Shown here in pieces: positions 39,999-49,644 of a stretch of 64,000 nt of DNA. The DNA is taken from positions 62,001-126,000 of the forward strand of contig NZ_NRIR01000008.1 of the NCBI RefSeq assembly GCF_002282855.1, read 5' to 3'. The DNA is from Paraferrimonas sedimenticola (GTDB taxonomy: Bacteria; Pseudomonadota; Gammaproteobacteria; Enterobacterales; Shewanellaceae). A model generated the notes under the pieces. The model ran no database searches and was not told the origin of the DNA. It saw only the letters and a list, made by a program, of their open reading frames with translations. The translations under genes were made by a program, and so were the position numbers. The stretch's first letter is position 1. Each line of letters begins with the position of its first letter.

Positions 39999-41108
39999 TT
40001 AGGCGGCCTTAGTTCTCTTTCGAATAGTGTCTCGACTTACTCCAAACACTTTTGAGGCTTTTTGCTGCGATAGACCATGTTCAGCTACCGAGCGAGCTGC
40101 CAATTCAATGCGCTCTGACCTAGCTAGCTCATCAATATTCGGCACTATATGGTTGACTATATTTTCTTCAAACTCTACTGGGTTGATTACTCGCAACTTA
40201 CGAAGCTTATATACGATTCTTTTTATGTTGCTATAAGACGTCCCCTTCACCCCAAGAGATATAAGCTTCTCCCAGGCGGTGAAATACTTCCTATCTTTGC
40301 CAAGAAAACTAGCTACAGCTTTACTTACATTTTCCTCAGAAGGATTGCTAAATGTGATTTCTACATCGAATCTTCTCCAAAGAGCAGGATCCACCAATTC
40401 TGGGTGATTAGTTGCAGCAATCAACATACCCCCTGTCGGCCATTCCTCTAGCTCTTGAAGCATCACAGTTACTAATCTCTTTATCTCACCAACGTCCGCT
40501 TCATCGCTTCGTTTCTTGGCAATCGCATCGATTTCATCCAAAAGCAATACGCATGGGTGACTCTTTGCAAACTCAATAACAGACCTTAGATTGCTACCCG
40601 TTTTGCCAAGATAACTGCTCATAACTGCTGTCAAATCAAGCGCATAAAATGGAACATCCAACTTTGAAGCTAGCCATCTAGCTGTCATCGTTTTTCCAAC
40701 GCCAGGAGGGCCTTGGAAAATAAGAGAGCTTGATGGTCTCAGCTCCAAATCCAGAAGCAACTGGGAGGAACGCCTCTCGCTAATCACTTGTTCTAAAGCT
40801 TGTTGTAAAGATTCATCCATCAAAGGCTTTTCTGAGAAAGAGTTATCACCGTAACGCTTGAGAAGCGGAAAAGAGCTGTCTTCAGAAGACTCAAACAAAT
40901 TACTATCTGTCGCCTCTTTATTATTTCTCCTTAAAACACCATTTGATCTTGCAGGTTGAGTCTTCAAAAGATCTTCAAGTTTGGCTCCTAAATCCGCATC
41001 TTCTTTTCTCAGTTTTCTAACTAGCTTGGCCAGATATAGCCTAACATCTGCGTCTTTACCTGAAAGGACAAGCCTCATCAATGACACTAGTTCATCAGGT
41101 TTAATCAT
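39999..41108 (-). CDS. ietA: IetA-like AAA ATPase
   Basis: A 369-aa AAA ATPase. Walker A GPPGVGKT (residues 133-140), Walker B LLLDEID (188-194), sensor ATNH (232-235) and an arginine-finger RRFD (245-248) are complete. The N-terminal ~80 residues are helical; the C-terminus (335-369, GLSQQKASKVFGVSRDTIRK) is a Fis-like helix-turn-helix, so it may bind DNA. It is the first gene of the pair with the subtilase, whose motifs and order match the IetAS defence type. Confidence 0.85.
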   Translation of the reverse strand: MIKPDELVSLMRLVLSGKDADVRLYLAKLVRKLRKEDADLGAKLEDLLKTQPARSNGVLRRNNKEATDSNLFESSEDSSFPLLKRYGDNSFSEKPLMDESLQQALEQVISERRSSQLLLDLELRPSSSLIFQGPPGVGKTMTARWLASKLDVPFYALDLTAVMSSYLGKTGSNLRSVIEFAKSHPCVLLLDEIDAIAKKRSDEADVGEIKRLVTVMLQELEEWPTGGMLIAATNHPELVDPALWRRFDVEITFSNPSEENVSKAVASFLGKDRKYFTAWEKLISLGVKGTSYSNIKRIVYKLRKLRVINPVEFEENIVNHIVPNIDELARSERIELAARSVAEHGLSQQKASKVFGVSRDTIRKRTKAA

Positions 41109-41459
41109 AATTCCATCTCACTTTCTCTGCCCCTTAGAAATCCAAGTCTTCAAGGGTGACTAGTTTTAAATTCTCCAAGACATTATAGCCACCAAACCCA
41201 CTAACAAGCCACCCTTTAAAGCTAAAACTATGGCTAAAAAATAAGGCACAATAGAAAACTAGGCACCAAAGGACGTTGAGACTGTGCTTAGATTATTAAC
41301 CTCTGCGCAGTTCACTAAGCTATACACTTGCCCAGAAACGGCGAGAGAGACCTCTTTGGGCGGATAATAGTCGCTATACATCGCTCTCGGCATTTAAAGA
41401 ATTCAAACCTAACTGTCATCAAAAACTCTCAATCTCTAGACCTACTAGTAGACGTCAAC
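41109..41459. other. Intergenic region without identified features
   Basis: About 350 bp between the ietA start and the response-regulator stop. It should contain the ietAS promoter; no repeat, RNA or gene is visible. Confidence 0.5.
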
Positions 41460-42146
41460 TCATTCGATCTTGTAACCAACCCCATATATCGAGTGAATCA
41501 GCTCTTCCACACTAGCCCCAGCCAACACCTTCTTGCGTAAGTTCTTAATGTGACTATCGATAGTCCTATCGCTCACCACGCGATCATCGGTGTAAGCGCT
41601 AGTCATCAGACTATCACGAGAAAACACGCGACCAGGACGGCTCATCAGCGCCTTGAGCATACGAAACTCTACAGGTGTCAGTTCAACATCCACCCCACCG
41701 GCTAAGCACTGGTACTTATCCAAGTTCAGAGTGACATCTCGATAGCTGAGAACATTCTCGGTTTGTGTGGGCGTAACGGAAGAGGTGCGACGCAGAATAC
41801 TCTTCACTCGAGCCACCACTTCTCTGGGCAAGAAAGGCTTACACACATAGTCATCGGCACCTAGCTCTAGGCCGAGTAAGCGGTCAATCTCATCCACTCG
41901 TGCGGTTAGCATCATGATAGGAAGATTGGAAAACTGGCGTACTTCGCGACAAATACTCAGGCCGTCTTTACCCGGTAGCATGAGATCCAAAATCAAGAAA
42001 TCTAGCGACTCCCTTTGCACCGTTTCCACAGCATTTGTGCCCTCGAGCAGGATAGACACTTTATAGCCGTCGGCCTTGAGGTAATCGGCCAGCAGCTCAG
42101 CAATTTTTTGCTCATCTTCGACAATCAGTACGTGCTTGTTGGTCAT
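41460..42146 (-). CDS. OmpR-family response regulator, BaeR-like
   Basis: ATG at 42146 with GAGAG upstream gives 228 aa; a longer GTG start exists. Receiver domain with acidic pocket (VEDEQ, residues 9-13), phospho-acceptor Asp54 in LILDLMLPG, and Lys in VCKPF. A winged-helix effector follows (LTPVEFRMLKALMSRPGRVF, DRTIDSHIKNLRKK). It is downstream of a BaeS-like kinase gene, a pair usually responding to envelope stress. Confidence 0.88.
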   Translation of the reverse strand: MTNKHVLIVEDEQKIAELLADYLKADGYKVSILLEGTNAVETVQRESLDFLILDLMLPGKDGLSICREVRQFSNLPIMMLTARVDEIDRLLGLELGADDYVCKPFLPREVVARVKSILRRTSSVTPTQTENVLSYRDVTLNLDKYQCLAGGVDVELTPVEFRMLKALMSRPGRVFSRDSLMTSAYTDDRVVSDRTIDSHIKNLRKKVLAGASVEELIHSIYGVGYKIE

Positions 42147-42160
42147 CTTTACTCTCGTCA

Positions 42161-43651
42161 CTAATCTTTTAACGGCAGTCTCAGCTCGATTTTCACACCA
42201 CCAAGCTCAGACGGGCTAGCACTAATTTCACCGCGGTGGGCTTTGGCGATATTGCGACAGATGGCCAGTCCAAGTCCCGCACCAGCGGTGCGACGATTGC
42301 GCGACTGCTCTTGTCGATACAGAGGCTCAAAGAGTCGCTCACCCTCGACAGCGCTTATGCCGGGGGCACTGTCTTCTAGGCTAACCAGCGCATGGTTCGA
42401 GTCGCGCTTCAGCGTAATTCGAAGTCGCCCAGGCGCATCTGTGTAAGCCAGTGAGTTATTGAGCAGGTTGTCCAGTAACTGCCTTAGCCTTTGCGGATCG
42501 GCTTCTATCTCGGCCTGCTCGTCGAGCTCTGTCTCTAGGATTATGCCTTTCGACTCAGCTCTGTCTTCCAGCATACCAACGGCATCGGAAAGCGCATCGC
42601 TTAGCGACAAGCTTTGCATGTTATATCTAAGCCCACCGACCTCGGACACCGACAACTGATACAAGTCGTCTATCAAGGTTCGCAAGCGCGCCACCTCTTG
42701 TGCCATGGATTCCATTTGCTCGAGGTTCATCGGCCGTATGCCATCTTTAATGGCTTCGAGCTCACCCATTAGCACAGCGGTTGGGGTTCTGAGTTCGTGG
42801 GAGATATCGGCAAACCAGCGCTGTCGGGCACTTTGGGCTTCATCCAGTTTGAACGCTAAGTGGTTAAGATCCGCCATTAACTGGCCTAGCTCGTCTTTTC
42901 TTTCGCCACTAAGACGTACTTTATAGTCACCGCTGGACATGAGTGACACGCCCTCGGCCATGCGTTTTACTGGAGCCAACAAGCGACGCGCCACCAAATA
43001 AGACACCACAGTAGCCAGTAGTACTGACACTAGGGCAATCAACAAGCTAGTGGTGTATTGCTGGCGGGAAAACGCGGTCTCTGGCGCGGTTTCAAAATGG
43101 CGCTTGGGCGCACTGTTGAGCTCGCCGATCTTGCGATCGTTAAGAGCTATCGCCACTCGAATCGGATTGGCCTCGTTAAACTCGCGAACCCCAGCAACGT
43201 AATCCCCTTGGGCGTCGAGTAGCACGGTCGCGGCTGGAATGTTACCTGAAGCCTGCCCACGCGGCGGTCGACGAGAATCACTAGGCCCACCCATTCTATC
43301 TCTTGGCGGCGGACGACGTTCAGCGCCCCTGTCTCCACGAGTGGCAGGCGGGCGACGCGATAACTCGCGTGCTGAAGTATCATTACGCATCAAGTCGCCA
43401 AAGCGACGATTGGTCAAGCTATTCCAACTCTCACCATCGGCTTGGTATTGGCTAGCCAGTGAGCTCGCCAATCGCTCCAAGCGAGTTTGCTCAAGCGCGT
43501 TGACGTAGTCGAGAAAGCCTCGCTCAAAGCTCCATCGCGCCAAGCCCAGAGTGGCGGCGAGGACAACAGCGGTAACGCCAAGGAAAGCTAAGACCAATTT
43601 GGTGGATACTCGCATGCTCGCTCGATTGCTTGTTCTAGGTGTGGTGGACAT
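42161..43651 (-). CDS. BaeS-like sensor histidine kinase
   Basis: A 496-aa membrane kinase; start preceded by GGGAGAAGGG. Two transmembrane helices (about residues 18-40 and 200-220) enclose a periplasmic loop. Then a HAMP domain (~221-275), HisKA box with His285 in ISHELRTP, and HATPase motifs (LLDNLLNNSLAY, GAGLGLAI). The periplasmic loop contains an Arg/Pro-rich stretch at residues ~97-132, unusual in sensors. It and the downstream regulator overlap in an operon and probably sense envelope damage or toxic compounds, as BaeSR does. Confidence 0.88.
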   Translation of the reverse strand: MSTTPRTSNRASMRVSTKLVLAFLGVTAVVLAATLGLARWSFERGFLDYVNALEQTRLERLASSLASQYQADGESWNSLTNRRFGDLMRNDTSARELSRRPPATRGDRGAERRPPPRDRMGGPSDSRRPPRGQASGNIPAATVLLDAQGDYVAGVREFNEANPIRVAIALNDRKIGELNSAPKRHFETAPETAFSRQQYTTSLLIALVSVLLATVVSYLVARRLLAPVKRMAEGVSLMSSGDYKVRLSGERKDELGQLMADLNHLAFKLDEAQSARQRWFADISHELRTPTAVLMGELEAIKDGIRPMNLEQMESMAQEVARLRTLIDDLYQLSVSEVGGLRYNMQSLSLSDALSDAVGMLEDRAESKGIILETELDEQAEIEADPQRLRQLLDNLLNNSLAYTDAPGRLRITLKRDSNHALVSLEDSAPGISAVEGERLFEPLYRQEQSRNRRTAGAGLGLAICRNIAKAHRGEISASPSELGGVKIELRLPLKD

Positions 43652-43746
43652 AAACCCTTCTCCCTAGTATCACCATTTCTGACAAAGAAAAAAGTGCGCA
43701 AGCTACTGAATTTTGTAGAAAGCGCACATCAGCGAAACTCAAATAC

Positions 43747-43769
43747 GGGCCGGCAGGGGACACCGGCCC
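43747..43769 (-). terminator. Stem-loop after the DUF1566 lipoprotein gene
   Basis: Strong stem GGGCCGG/CCGGCCC (7 bp, 9-nt loop) directly after the gene stop, but with few T residues behind it on the minus strand, so terminator function is less certain. Confidence 0.5.
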
Positions 43770-43775
43770 GAAGGG

Positions 43776-45080
43776 TTAGTCGGCGTCGCGAACTAAGCGA
43801 ACATAGTTATCAATACGAATCGCATCGCCTTGTGGCCCATGACCTTCGGGATAATCAGCGGCATCACCCACTTTTGGGTCACTGCGCTGAGCGCCTGCAC
43901 CGTGCACGTCTTGCCACTCGCCGTTCATGTAACCTAGTGCTCGGCCAAAGTTCACATACACAGCATTGCCGCCATTCACTGAAGACCAGTTTTTGTGGGT
44001 GGTACTCGTCCAATAAGCGGGGTAGTCGGCTTGACCGCCCTCGTTGGTGATTTGGGTCGACTCGAACACTGGGTCTATCGCTGCACTGTCGGTGCCATCT
44101 GGGGAGCGACTGTAGTCCACCAGTGCTTGTAGTTCTTTGGCGTTAGGCACTCGCCAATCGTTATAGCCAAGGTAGTAGTCGTCGTTCATGGCCTGAGCAT
44201 AAGCAAGTGCCGCCTCCCAGTTCATGCCTGTGCCGCTGTCAGCCTGCGACCACATCAAACCGGTGGATGCATCGCTAATGGTGCCATCGCCATTGTCTAC
44301 TAGCTGATTGTCGCCATAGCCGGCCTCGCCACGCACATAAAGCAGATTGAAGGTTTTCGCCTGGCCGTGCAGTTCTACGCCATAGCCTTTGATGCGACCG
44401 TCGGCGAAGTTCACGCCGAACAGTAAGTCGATGCCATTAGCGCCAATGCCGTTGTAAACGCTGGTCGTGGCGTATTGAGCATCAATGATTCGCTCGCCCG
44501 CATTCTGGTCGCCATAGCCAAACCCAAAGTAGTTGGTGTCGATAAAGGGCACTAGGTCAGAGGTATCGCTACCCTCGTAACCACTTGGGTCTACGCCGCT
44601 AAAATCAATCAAGGAATACAGCTCTTTGATGGTTGGCAGACGCCAGTCGTTGTAACCTCCAGTGATGACCTCACTGGCGGCTGCGGCCGCTTGTTCATAG
44701 CCAAGTTTATCGGATGCATCGATTACACCATCACCGTTTTGATCTGGCGATTGTTGCCACATCAGCCCGGTGACATTGTCGGTGATAGTGCCATCGCCAT
44801 TGTCGGTGAAGTTCGGGCCATGACCTTGATGTTGCGCATCCTGACCGAAAAACTCATAGCCAAGTACCGGGCAGTCAATCACTGACTTAGCGTTAAAGCA
44901 CTCTGATTGACCTGTATCGGCAATCAGAGTCGTTGGCTCGGGTAGTGGCGCTGGGGTGCTGCTATCGCCACCATTGTCGACATCCGGTGTTTCGTCGATA
45001 GGCGTGCTGGTATCGCTGCCACAGCCGGCAGCCAATAAGCTGCACAAAGTGATAATTGCTAAGCGGTGGGTATTAGTCAT
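43776..45080 (-). CDS. DUF1566 lipoprotein with two Lcl domains
   Basis: A 434-aa lipoprotein; signal peptide and lipobox (LLAAGC, Cys20). Two DUF1566/Lcl_C-type domains are repeated: the first (about residues 96-245) with GLMWQQSPDQNGDGVID, GYNDWRLPTIKEL and Asp-rich strands, the second (about 260-430) with GLMWSQADSGTGMNWEAAL, YNDWRVPNAKELQ. Calcium-loop-like DNGDG motifs occur in both. These are secreted or surface carbohydrate/ligand-binding domains of unclear role. It is upstream of and on the same strand as the BaeSR-like genes but separated by a stem-loop. Confidence 0.85.
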   Translation of the reverse strand: MTNTHRLAIITLCSLLAAGCGSDTSTPIDETPDVDNGGDSSTPAPLPEPTTLIADTGQSECFNAKSVIDCPVLGYEFFGQDAQHQGHGPNFTDNGDGTITDNVTGLMWQQSPDQNGDGVIDASDKLGYEQAAAAASEVITGGYNDWRLPTIKELYSLIDFSGVDPSGYEGSDTSDLVPFIDTNYFGFGYGDQNAGERIIDAQYATTSVYNGIGANGIDLLFGVNFADGRIKGYGVELHGQAKTFNLLYVRGEAGYGDNQLVDNGDGTISDASTGLMWSQADSGTGMNWEAALAYAQAMNDDYYLGYNDWRVPNAKELQALVDYSRSPDGTDSAAIDPVFESTQITNEGGQADYPAYWTSTTHKNWSSVNGGNAVYVNFGRALGYMNGEWQDVHGAGAQRSDPKVGDAADYPEGHGPQGDAIRIDNYVRLVRDAD

Positions 45081-45182
45081 CTTGAAGCCCTTTTATTATG
45101 CGCTGATGTTGATGACTAGATTAATCGGCAAAAGTGCAGACAATGTGCAGAAAGCTAGGATTAATAGGCCAGATGCGGCGAG

Positions 45183-46052
45183 TTAGCTCGAACGAATCGA
45201 ATCCACCAGCCACTGTGCCGCCGGGCCTATGTTGGCTCCCCAAATCATATCGATGCCCCAAAACATGGCGCTTTGATGGTAGCTAAGCTTTAGTGCTACC
45301 AAGCGCTTCGATGCAATCCAGTCGGTCGCCAATTGCTTGGGCATCCAGGCAAAGCCCGCGCCGGCGAGCAGCATTTCGCGATACTGAAAAAAGCGTTCGC
45401 AAATAATTTGCTTAGAGGAAGCGTTAAGCGAGTCGTGGATCATTTCGTGCCCGCTTTGACGAGGCTTGTACAAGAGTTGGTGATAACGGCCCAAATCGGT
45501 TTGATCCAGCTCGCCGCGCTTCTTGCTCAAAGGGTGGGTCGTTGCAACAAGACACACCCATTCAATGTTGTCGATCTGCAGCCACTCTTTGCCTCTGTGT
45601 AAGCTCATCAAGTTAGGCACAATACCGACGTCTATGTCTTCGCCAATGAGGTCGTACTCTTCGGACTCAATTAGCCGCACGTTGGTATTTTCAAATTTGG
45701 CGGGCAACTGAGCCAGCAGTGAAGCGATTTTTGGATAAAGCACCATAGGATGCACAACAAAGGACACTTCATCCTCGACCCCCTGCTGAATGGATGAGGC
45801 TTTGGCTTCCATCGCTTCGATGCGCGGCATCACCTCTAGCGCCTGAAAATACAGCGATTTAGCAAAAACTGTGGGGATTGGCGGCTTTCCCGGGTGACGC
45901 TCAAACAATGGCTTGCCGAGATCGGTTTCCATGTTTTGCAGTACTTGGTTCACAGTCCACGCGGTGCAACCAAGCTGGCGAGCGGCCGCTGAAAACGAGC
46001 CCGTCTCAACGACTAAGGCTAGATACTGCAGTCTTTCAAGGGTAATTAACAT
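45183..46052 (-). CDS. LysR-family regulator
   Basis: A 289-aa LysR protein: N-terminal winged HTH (LQYLALVVETGSFSAAARQL, residues ~8-27) and a co-inducer-binding domain (~90-285). It is divergent from the serine hydrolase gene with a 137-bp intergenic region, so it likely controls that gene. The recognition helix has an atypical TAWTVNQ sequence. Confidence 0.88.
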   Translation of the reverse strand: MLITLERLQYLALVVETGSFSAAARQLGCTAWTVNQVLQNMETDLGKPLFERHPGKPPIPTVFAKSLYFQALEVMPRIEAMEAKASSIQQGVEDEVSFVVHPMVLYPKIASLLAQLPAKFENTNVRLIESEEYDLIGEDIDVGIVPNLMSLHRGKEWLQIDNIEWVCLVATTHPLSKKRGELDQTDLGRYHQLLYKPRQSGHEMIHDSLNASSKQIICERFFQYREMLLAGAGFAWMPKQLATDWIASKRLVALKLSYHQSAMFWGIDMIWGANIGPAAQWLVDSIRSS

Positions 46053-46189
46053 GGTCTGTGCTCGAGTCGACTAACTCAAACCATTCTAACGCAGACCTAC
46101 TAACCGAACCAGTAGGTGCTGCTTTTACTCGCTAGTTTAACTTGCGCTAAAGTTGCTCCAATACGTAATTCCTACGAAGGACAACTGCA

Positions 46190-47449
46190 ATGAAAAGAAC
46201 CTTGATTTCTCTTACCCTGGCGAGCCTGATGACCATGAGCGTCGCCCACGCGACACCAGCCGAAGGTAAGTCTCGTGCTGAGATGGGCGTTGACGAGTAC
46301 ACCTTGCTTGCACCGGATCAAAACCGCTACAGCTTTAAGAACTTGCAGGAGTTTACCAAGAGCAAATCGATTGACGCCGGTACTCGAGCGCCTCTGATGT
46401 TTGAATACGCCACCGTTCCTTCAATTGAGAATATGGAATTCACCCACAAAGGCCAGAAGATGCAGCTGCAAGACATGCTGGCAAAACACCGCGCTGACGC
46501 CTTTATCGTGCTTAAAGATGGCAAGATTGTTCACGAGCAGTACTTCGATGGTCAAACCGACCGCACCCATCACTTGATGATGTCTGTGACCAAGTCGTTC
46601 ACCGGTATTCTGGGCGCCAGCTTAATTGCCGAAGGCAAACTAAAGCGCGATGCTTTGGTTTCTGAGTACGTCACCGAGTTAAAAGGCACGCCTTATGGTG
46701 ACGCCACCGTAGGCCAAGTGCTGGATATGGTTAACAACGTAAACTATTCAGAAGAGTACGAAGATCCAAATGCTGACGTGTTTAAGCACATGAAAACTGT
46801 TGGCTTTATGCCAATGGAGCACGACTACCAAGGTCCGAAAACCGTTCGTGATTTCGTCTCCAAGCTAGACTCTGACGGCCCTCGCCCGCACGGCGAAGAG
46901 TTCCACTACATCTCTGCGAATACCGACGTTGTGGCTTGGATCCTAGAAAAAGCCTCTGGCATGCCGTATGAAAAGCTATTCCAAGAGCGCATTTGGAGCA
47001 AACTGGGTAACGAGCGTGACGCTTTCATCGTTGTTGACACCGTAGGTGTTCCAGTGGCTTCTGGTGGTTTAAATGCAACCGCTCGCGATTTGGCGCGTTT
47101 TGGCCAGATGCTAGCCGACCAGGGTAAAAACCTTGCGGGCGAGCAAATTCTGCCAGCTGCGGCAATCAAAGATGTAGAAGCCGGTGGCGACATTCAAGCC
47201 TTCTACAAAGGTGGCTACGGCGTTCCAGGCAAAGCCTTTGAAGGTTGGAGCTACAAGAACCAGTTCTGGCACACCAGCAACGAAAACAAGGCTTATACAG
47301 CACTTGGTATCTTTGGTCAGTGGATCTATGTTGACCCAACGGAAAACGTAGTTGTTGTGCGTCAAGCCAGCTCTCCAGCGGCGGTTACCGATGAGTGGGA
47401 TGCAGAGTTCCTTTCAGCCATCGACGCTATGATTAAAAAGCTGAAGTAA
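46190..47449 (+). CDS. Secreted serine hydrolase of the beta-lactamase class C/esterase family
   Basis: A 419-aa protein with a signal peptide (cleavage about residue 21, VAHA-TP). The catalytic Ser-x-x-Lys is S132-V-T-K135, and the second motif Y240-I-S-A-N244 corresponds to Tyr-x-Asn. This family includes penicillin-binding-like hydrolases and esterases, more often esterase or peptidase than true beta-lactamase. It is divergent from a LysR gene that probably regulates it. Confidence 0.85.
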   Translation: MKRTLISLTLASLMTMSVAHATPAEGKSRAEMGVDEYTLLAPDQNRYSFKNLQEFTKSKSIDAGTRAPLMFEYATVPSIENMEFTHKGQKMQLQDMLAKHRADAFIVLKDGKIVHEQYFDGQTDRTHHLMMSVTKSFTGILGASLIAEGKLKRDALVSEYVTELKGTPYGDATVGQVLDMVNNVNYSEEYEDPNADVFKHMKTVGFMPMEHDYQGPKTVRDFVSKLDSDGPRPHGEEFHYISANTDVVAWILEKASGMPYEKLFQERIWSKLGNERDAFIVVDTVGVPVASGGLNATARDLARFGQMLADQGKNLAGEQILPAAAIKDVEAGGDIQAFYKGGYGVPGKAFEGWSYKNQFWHTSNENKAYTALGIFGQWIYVDPTENVVVVRQASSPAAVTDEWDAEFLSAIDAMIKKLK

Positions 47450-47470
47450 TCTGAGAGCTCAGCTTCATCG

Positions 47471-47500
47471 AAAAACCCCAAGCACAAGCTTGGGGTTTTT
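47471..47500. terminator. Bidirectional terminator between serine hydrolase and LysR gene
   Basis: Stem CCCCAAG/CTTGGGG with 6-nt loop, A-run before and T-run after, serving both convergent genes. Confidence 0.88.
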
Positions 47501-47522
47501 GTTTGGCATCAGCGCGCTTTTC

Positions 47523-48413
47523 TCAGCGCTGCACCTCTTGCATGGCTAGCTCAATGACTTTCTCGCGCAATAGATTGTCACCGTCTTCTGCACGCCAAAT
47601 AAAGGATAGCGGCCGCTGCATATTTAACTGGTCAAAGTTGAATTCAACTAAGCGCCCGTCCGCCAACCCATGTGCCACATCCAGATATGGCAAGCAGGTC
47701 AGGTAGCTCCCTGTTTCCACCAACGCCAAAATGGTGCCCACATGGTCGTATTCGCGCCACACAGAGAGTTCACCAAGATGGCCATGCATGGCGCTGTCAA
47801 AGATCATTCGCACCCCGGAGCCTGATTCGCGCAGTACCCATTTGGCCTGTTCTAAGTCCGCGAGCGTAAGGGAAGCTTTGCCCACCAGCGGATGATTGCC
47901 ACTGGCGACTATGCTCAGATGATCCTCGCACCAAAGTTGCTGGGCGATACGCACATCGTCGCAGCGCCCTTCGATAATGCCAAAATCGCACTGATAGTCG
48001 CGCACCGCGTTAATCACACTGCCGGTATTGGCCACTCGCATCTCAATGCGAACCTCAGGGTATTGTTGATCGCACGCTCGAACTAACTGAGGAAACAGAT
48101 GCGATGCGGGGGTTTGGCTGACCGCAATTGACAGTTCTCCGCTGATTTTGTGCTGCTCAAACAAGCCGGTTTCAATTTGAGTAGCATCAGCCAACAATCG
48201 TTTGGCTCGTGGTCTTAACCACTCACCCCAGCTGGTCAAGCGCATGCGCTTGTTTTGTCGCTCAAACAAAGCGCGCCCTAACTGGCGCTCTAACTGGGCC
48301 AGCGCCATGCTAGTGGCCGACTGAGTCAAAGCTAGCTGCTTGGCGGCTTGGCTAACACTTTGGGTTTGTGCAATGGCGTTAAACACAGCCAGTTGTTTGA
48401 GTGTGTATCGCAT
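47523..48413 (-). CDS. LysR-family regulator
   Basis: ATG at 48413 gives the standard LysR N-terminus MRYTLKQLAVFNAIAQ; an upstream TTG/ATG would add 9 residues. HTH in SQAAKQLALTQSATSMALAQ (about residues 20-40). The C-terminal ligand-binding domain is complete. It is divergent from the formate/nitrite transporter gene with 154 bp between, so it is the likely regulator. Confidence 0.85.
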   Translation of the reverse strand: MRYTLKQLAVFNAIAQTQSVSQAAKQLALTQSATSMALAQLERQLGRALFERQNKRMRLTSWGEWLRPRAKRLLADATQIETGLFEQHKISGELSIAVSQTPASHLFPQLVRACDQQYPEVRIEMRVANTGSVINAVRDYQCDFGIIEGRCDDVRIAQQLWCEDHLSIVASGNHPLVGKASLTLADLEQAKWVLRESGSGVRMIFDSAMHGHLGELSVWREYDHVGTILALVETGSYLTCLPYLDVAHGLADGRLVEFNFDQLNMQRPLSFIWRAEDGDNLLREKVIELAMQEVQR

Positions 48414-48567
48414 AGGCTCGCTCGAGTGTTTTAGCATCAAGTTAACTGATGTGTCTTATTATAAATATCAATTTTACTTAATATAAGCCAGAGCCTACCC
48501 TTACTGGCGTTTACCCTTGCTAGACAACATCCTCGCTTCGTATTCATCTTGTTAGGACGCCTTCTTC

Positions 48568-49470
48568 ATGGCCAGTGCTTCAGATTCTCAATTCTTCAAC
48601 CCTTCACAAATGATGGCGCAAGCCGAGCAATACGCCGTAGGCAAGGCATCTAAATCGACGCGTATGATATTAGGGCTCGGCGCATTGGCCGGTTTGTTCG
48701 TCGGCCTGGGCTTTGTATTTTATATCTCGGTCACCACGGGCAGTACCGCAGGTTGGGGCATGACTCGGCTAATTGGCGGTCTTGCTTTTAGCATGGGCTT
48801 GATGCTGGTTATCGTCTGCGGTGGCGAGCTGTTCACCAGCTCTGTGCTATCAATCATCGCTCGTGCCAATCGCCAGATTTCTACCGGAAAAATGCTACGA
48901 GTGTGGGGCAAGGTCTACTTGGGTAATCTAATCGGTGCCTTGGTGCTAGTGGCGCTTATCACCGGCGGCCAGCTTTACAATCTCAATGATGGGCAGTGGG
49001 GGCTTAACGCCATGCACATCGCTCAACACAAGCTACACCACACTCCAGTACAAGCGCTGTGTTTGGGAATTTTGTGTAACTTGCTGGTTTGTTTGGCGAT
49101 CTGGATGACGTTTTGCACCAGCAACATCGCCTATAAATTGATGATGATAGTCCTGCCGGTAGCTATGTTTGTCTGTGCCGGCTTTGAGCACTGCGTTGCC
49201 AACATGTTCATGGTGCCGATAGCGATTGCCATCAAGGCCACCGCGTCACCTGAGTTTTGGACCAGCATAGGCGCAACTCCAGCTGAGTTTGCCGACTTGA
49301 ATCTGGCAAAGTTTGTTTTGGCCAATCTGATTCCGGTGACCATTGGCAATATCATTGGCGGCACTGTATTGGTGGGTTTGAACTTTTGGTCTATCTACCG
49401 CTTGCCTGTCGAAAAGAATCTGGCCGTATCGGTGCAAAACAGCTCCCAACAGCCTCAGTCGCCGGCTTAA
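48568..49470 (+). CDS. Formate/nitrite transporter (FNT family, FocA-like)
   Basis: A 300-aa protein with six transmembrane segments. FNT hallmarks are visible: GELFTSS (about residue 90), and AGFEHCVANMFMVP with the channel-lining His (about residues 212-225). FNT proteins form pentameric channels for formate, nitrite or other small monovalent anions. It is divergent from a LysR regulator. Substrate cannot be chosen between formate and nitrite from the sequence. Confidence 0.88.
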   Translation: MASASDSQFFNPSQMMAQAEQYAVGKASKSTRMILGLGALAGLFVGLGFVFYISVTTGSTAGWGMTRLIGGLAFSMGLMLVIVCGGELFTSSVLSIIARANRQISTGKMLRVWGKVYLGNLIGALVLVALITGGQLYNLNDGQWGLNAMHIAQHKLHHTPVQALCLGILCNLLVCLAIWMTFCTSNIAYKLMMIVLPVAMFVCAGFEHCVANMFMVPIAIAIKATASPEFWTSIGATPAEFADLNLAKFVLANLIPVTIGNIIGGTVLVGLNFWSIYRLPVEKNLAVSVQNSSQQPQSPA

Positions 49471-49644
49471 CTCATCAACTGAGGTCGACGCGAGCAAATC
49501 TCAGGCGTCGACTCTGAGTCCTCTCAATACTCAAGTCACTCGTTTCCTTTTAGGGTGTTAGCTGTGCAGTCGCTGACACCACGGGTTTTTCTTGGCATAC
49601 TGGCGCTCAAATAACCCATCGACATTCGATTCAAGGACGATGAC

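Noticed and set aside
29579-41108. Treating the IetAS pair as cargo of the same island
   Set aside because: The attachment repeat and arm repeat place the island end at 37591, before the pair; no second attR-like copy was seen after 41108.
46190-47449. Calling the serine hydrolase a beta-lactamase resistance gene
   Set aside because: Ser-x-x-Lys and Tyr motifs are shared with many esterases and peptidases; nothing shows antibiotic hydrolysis.
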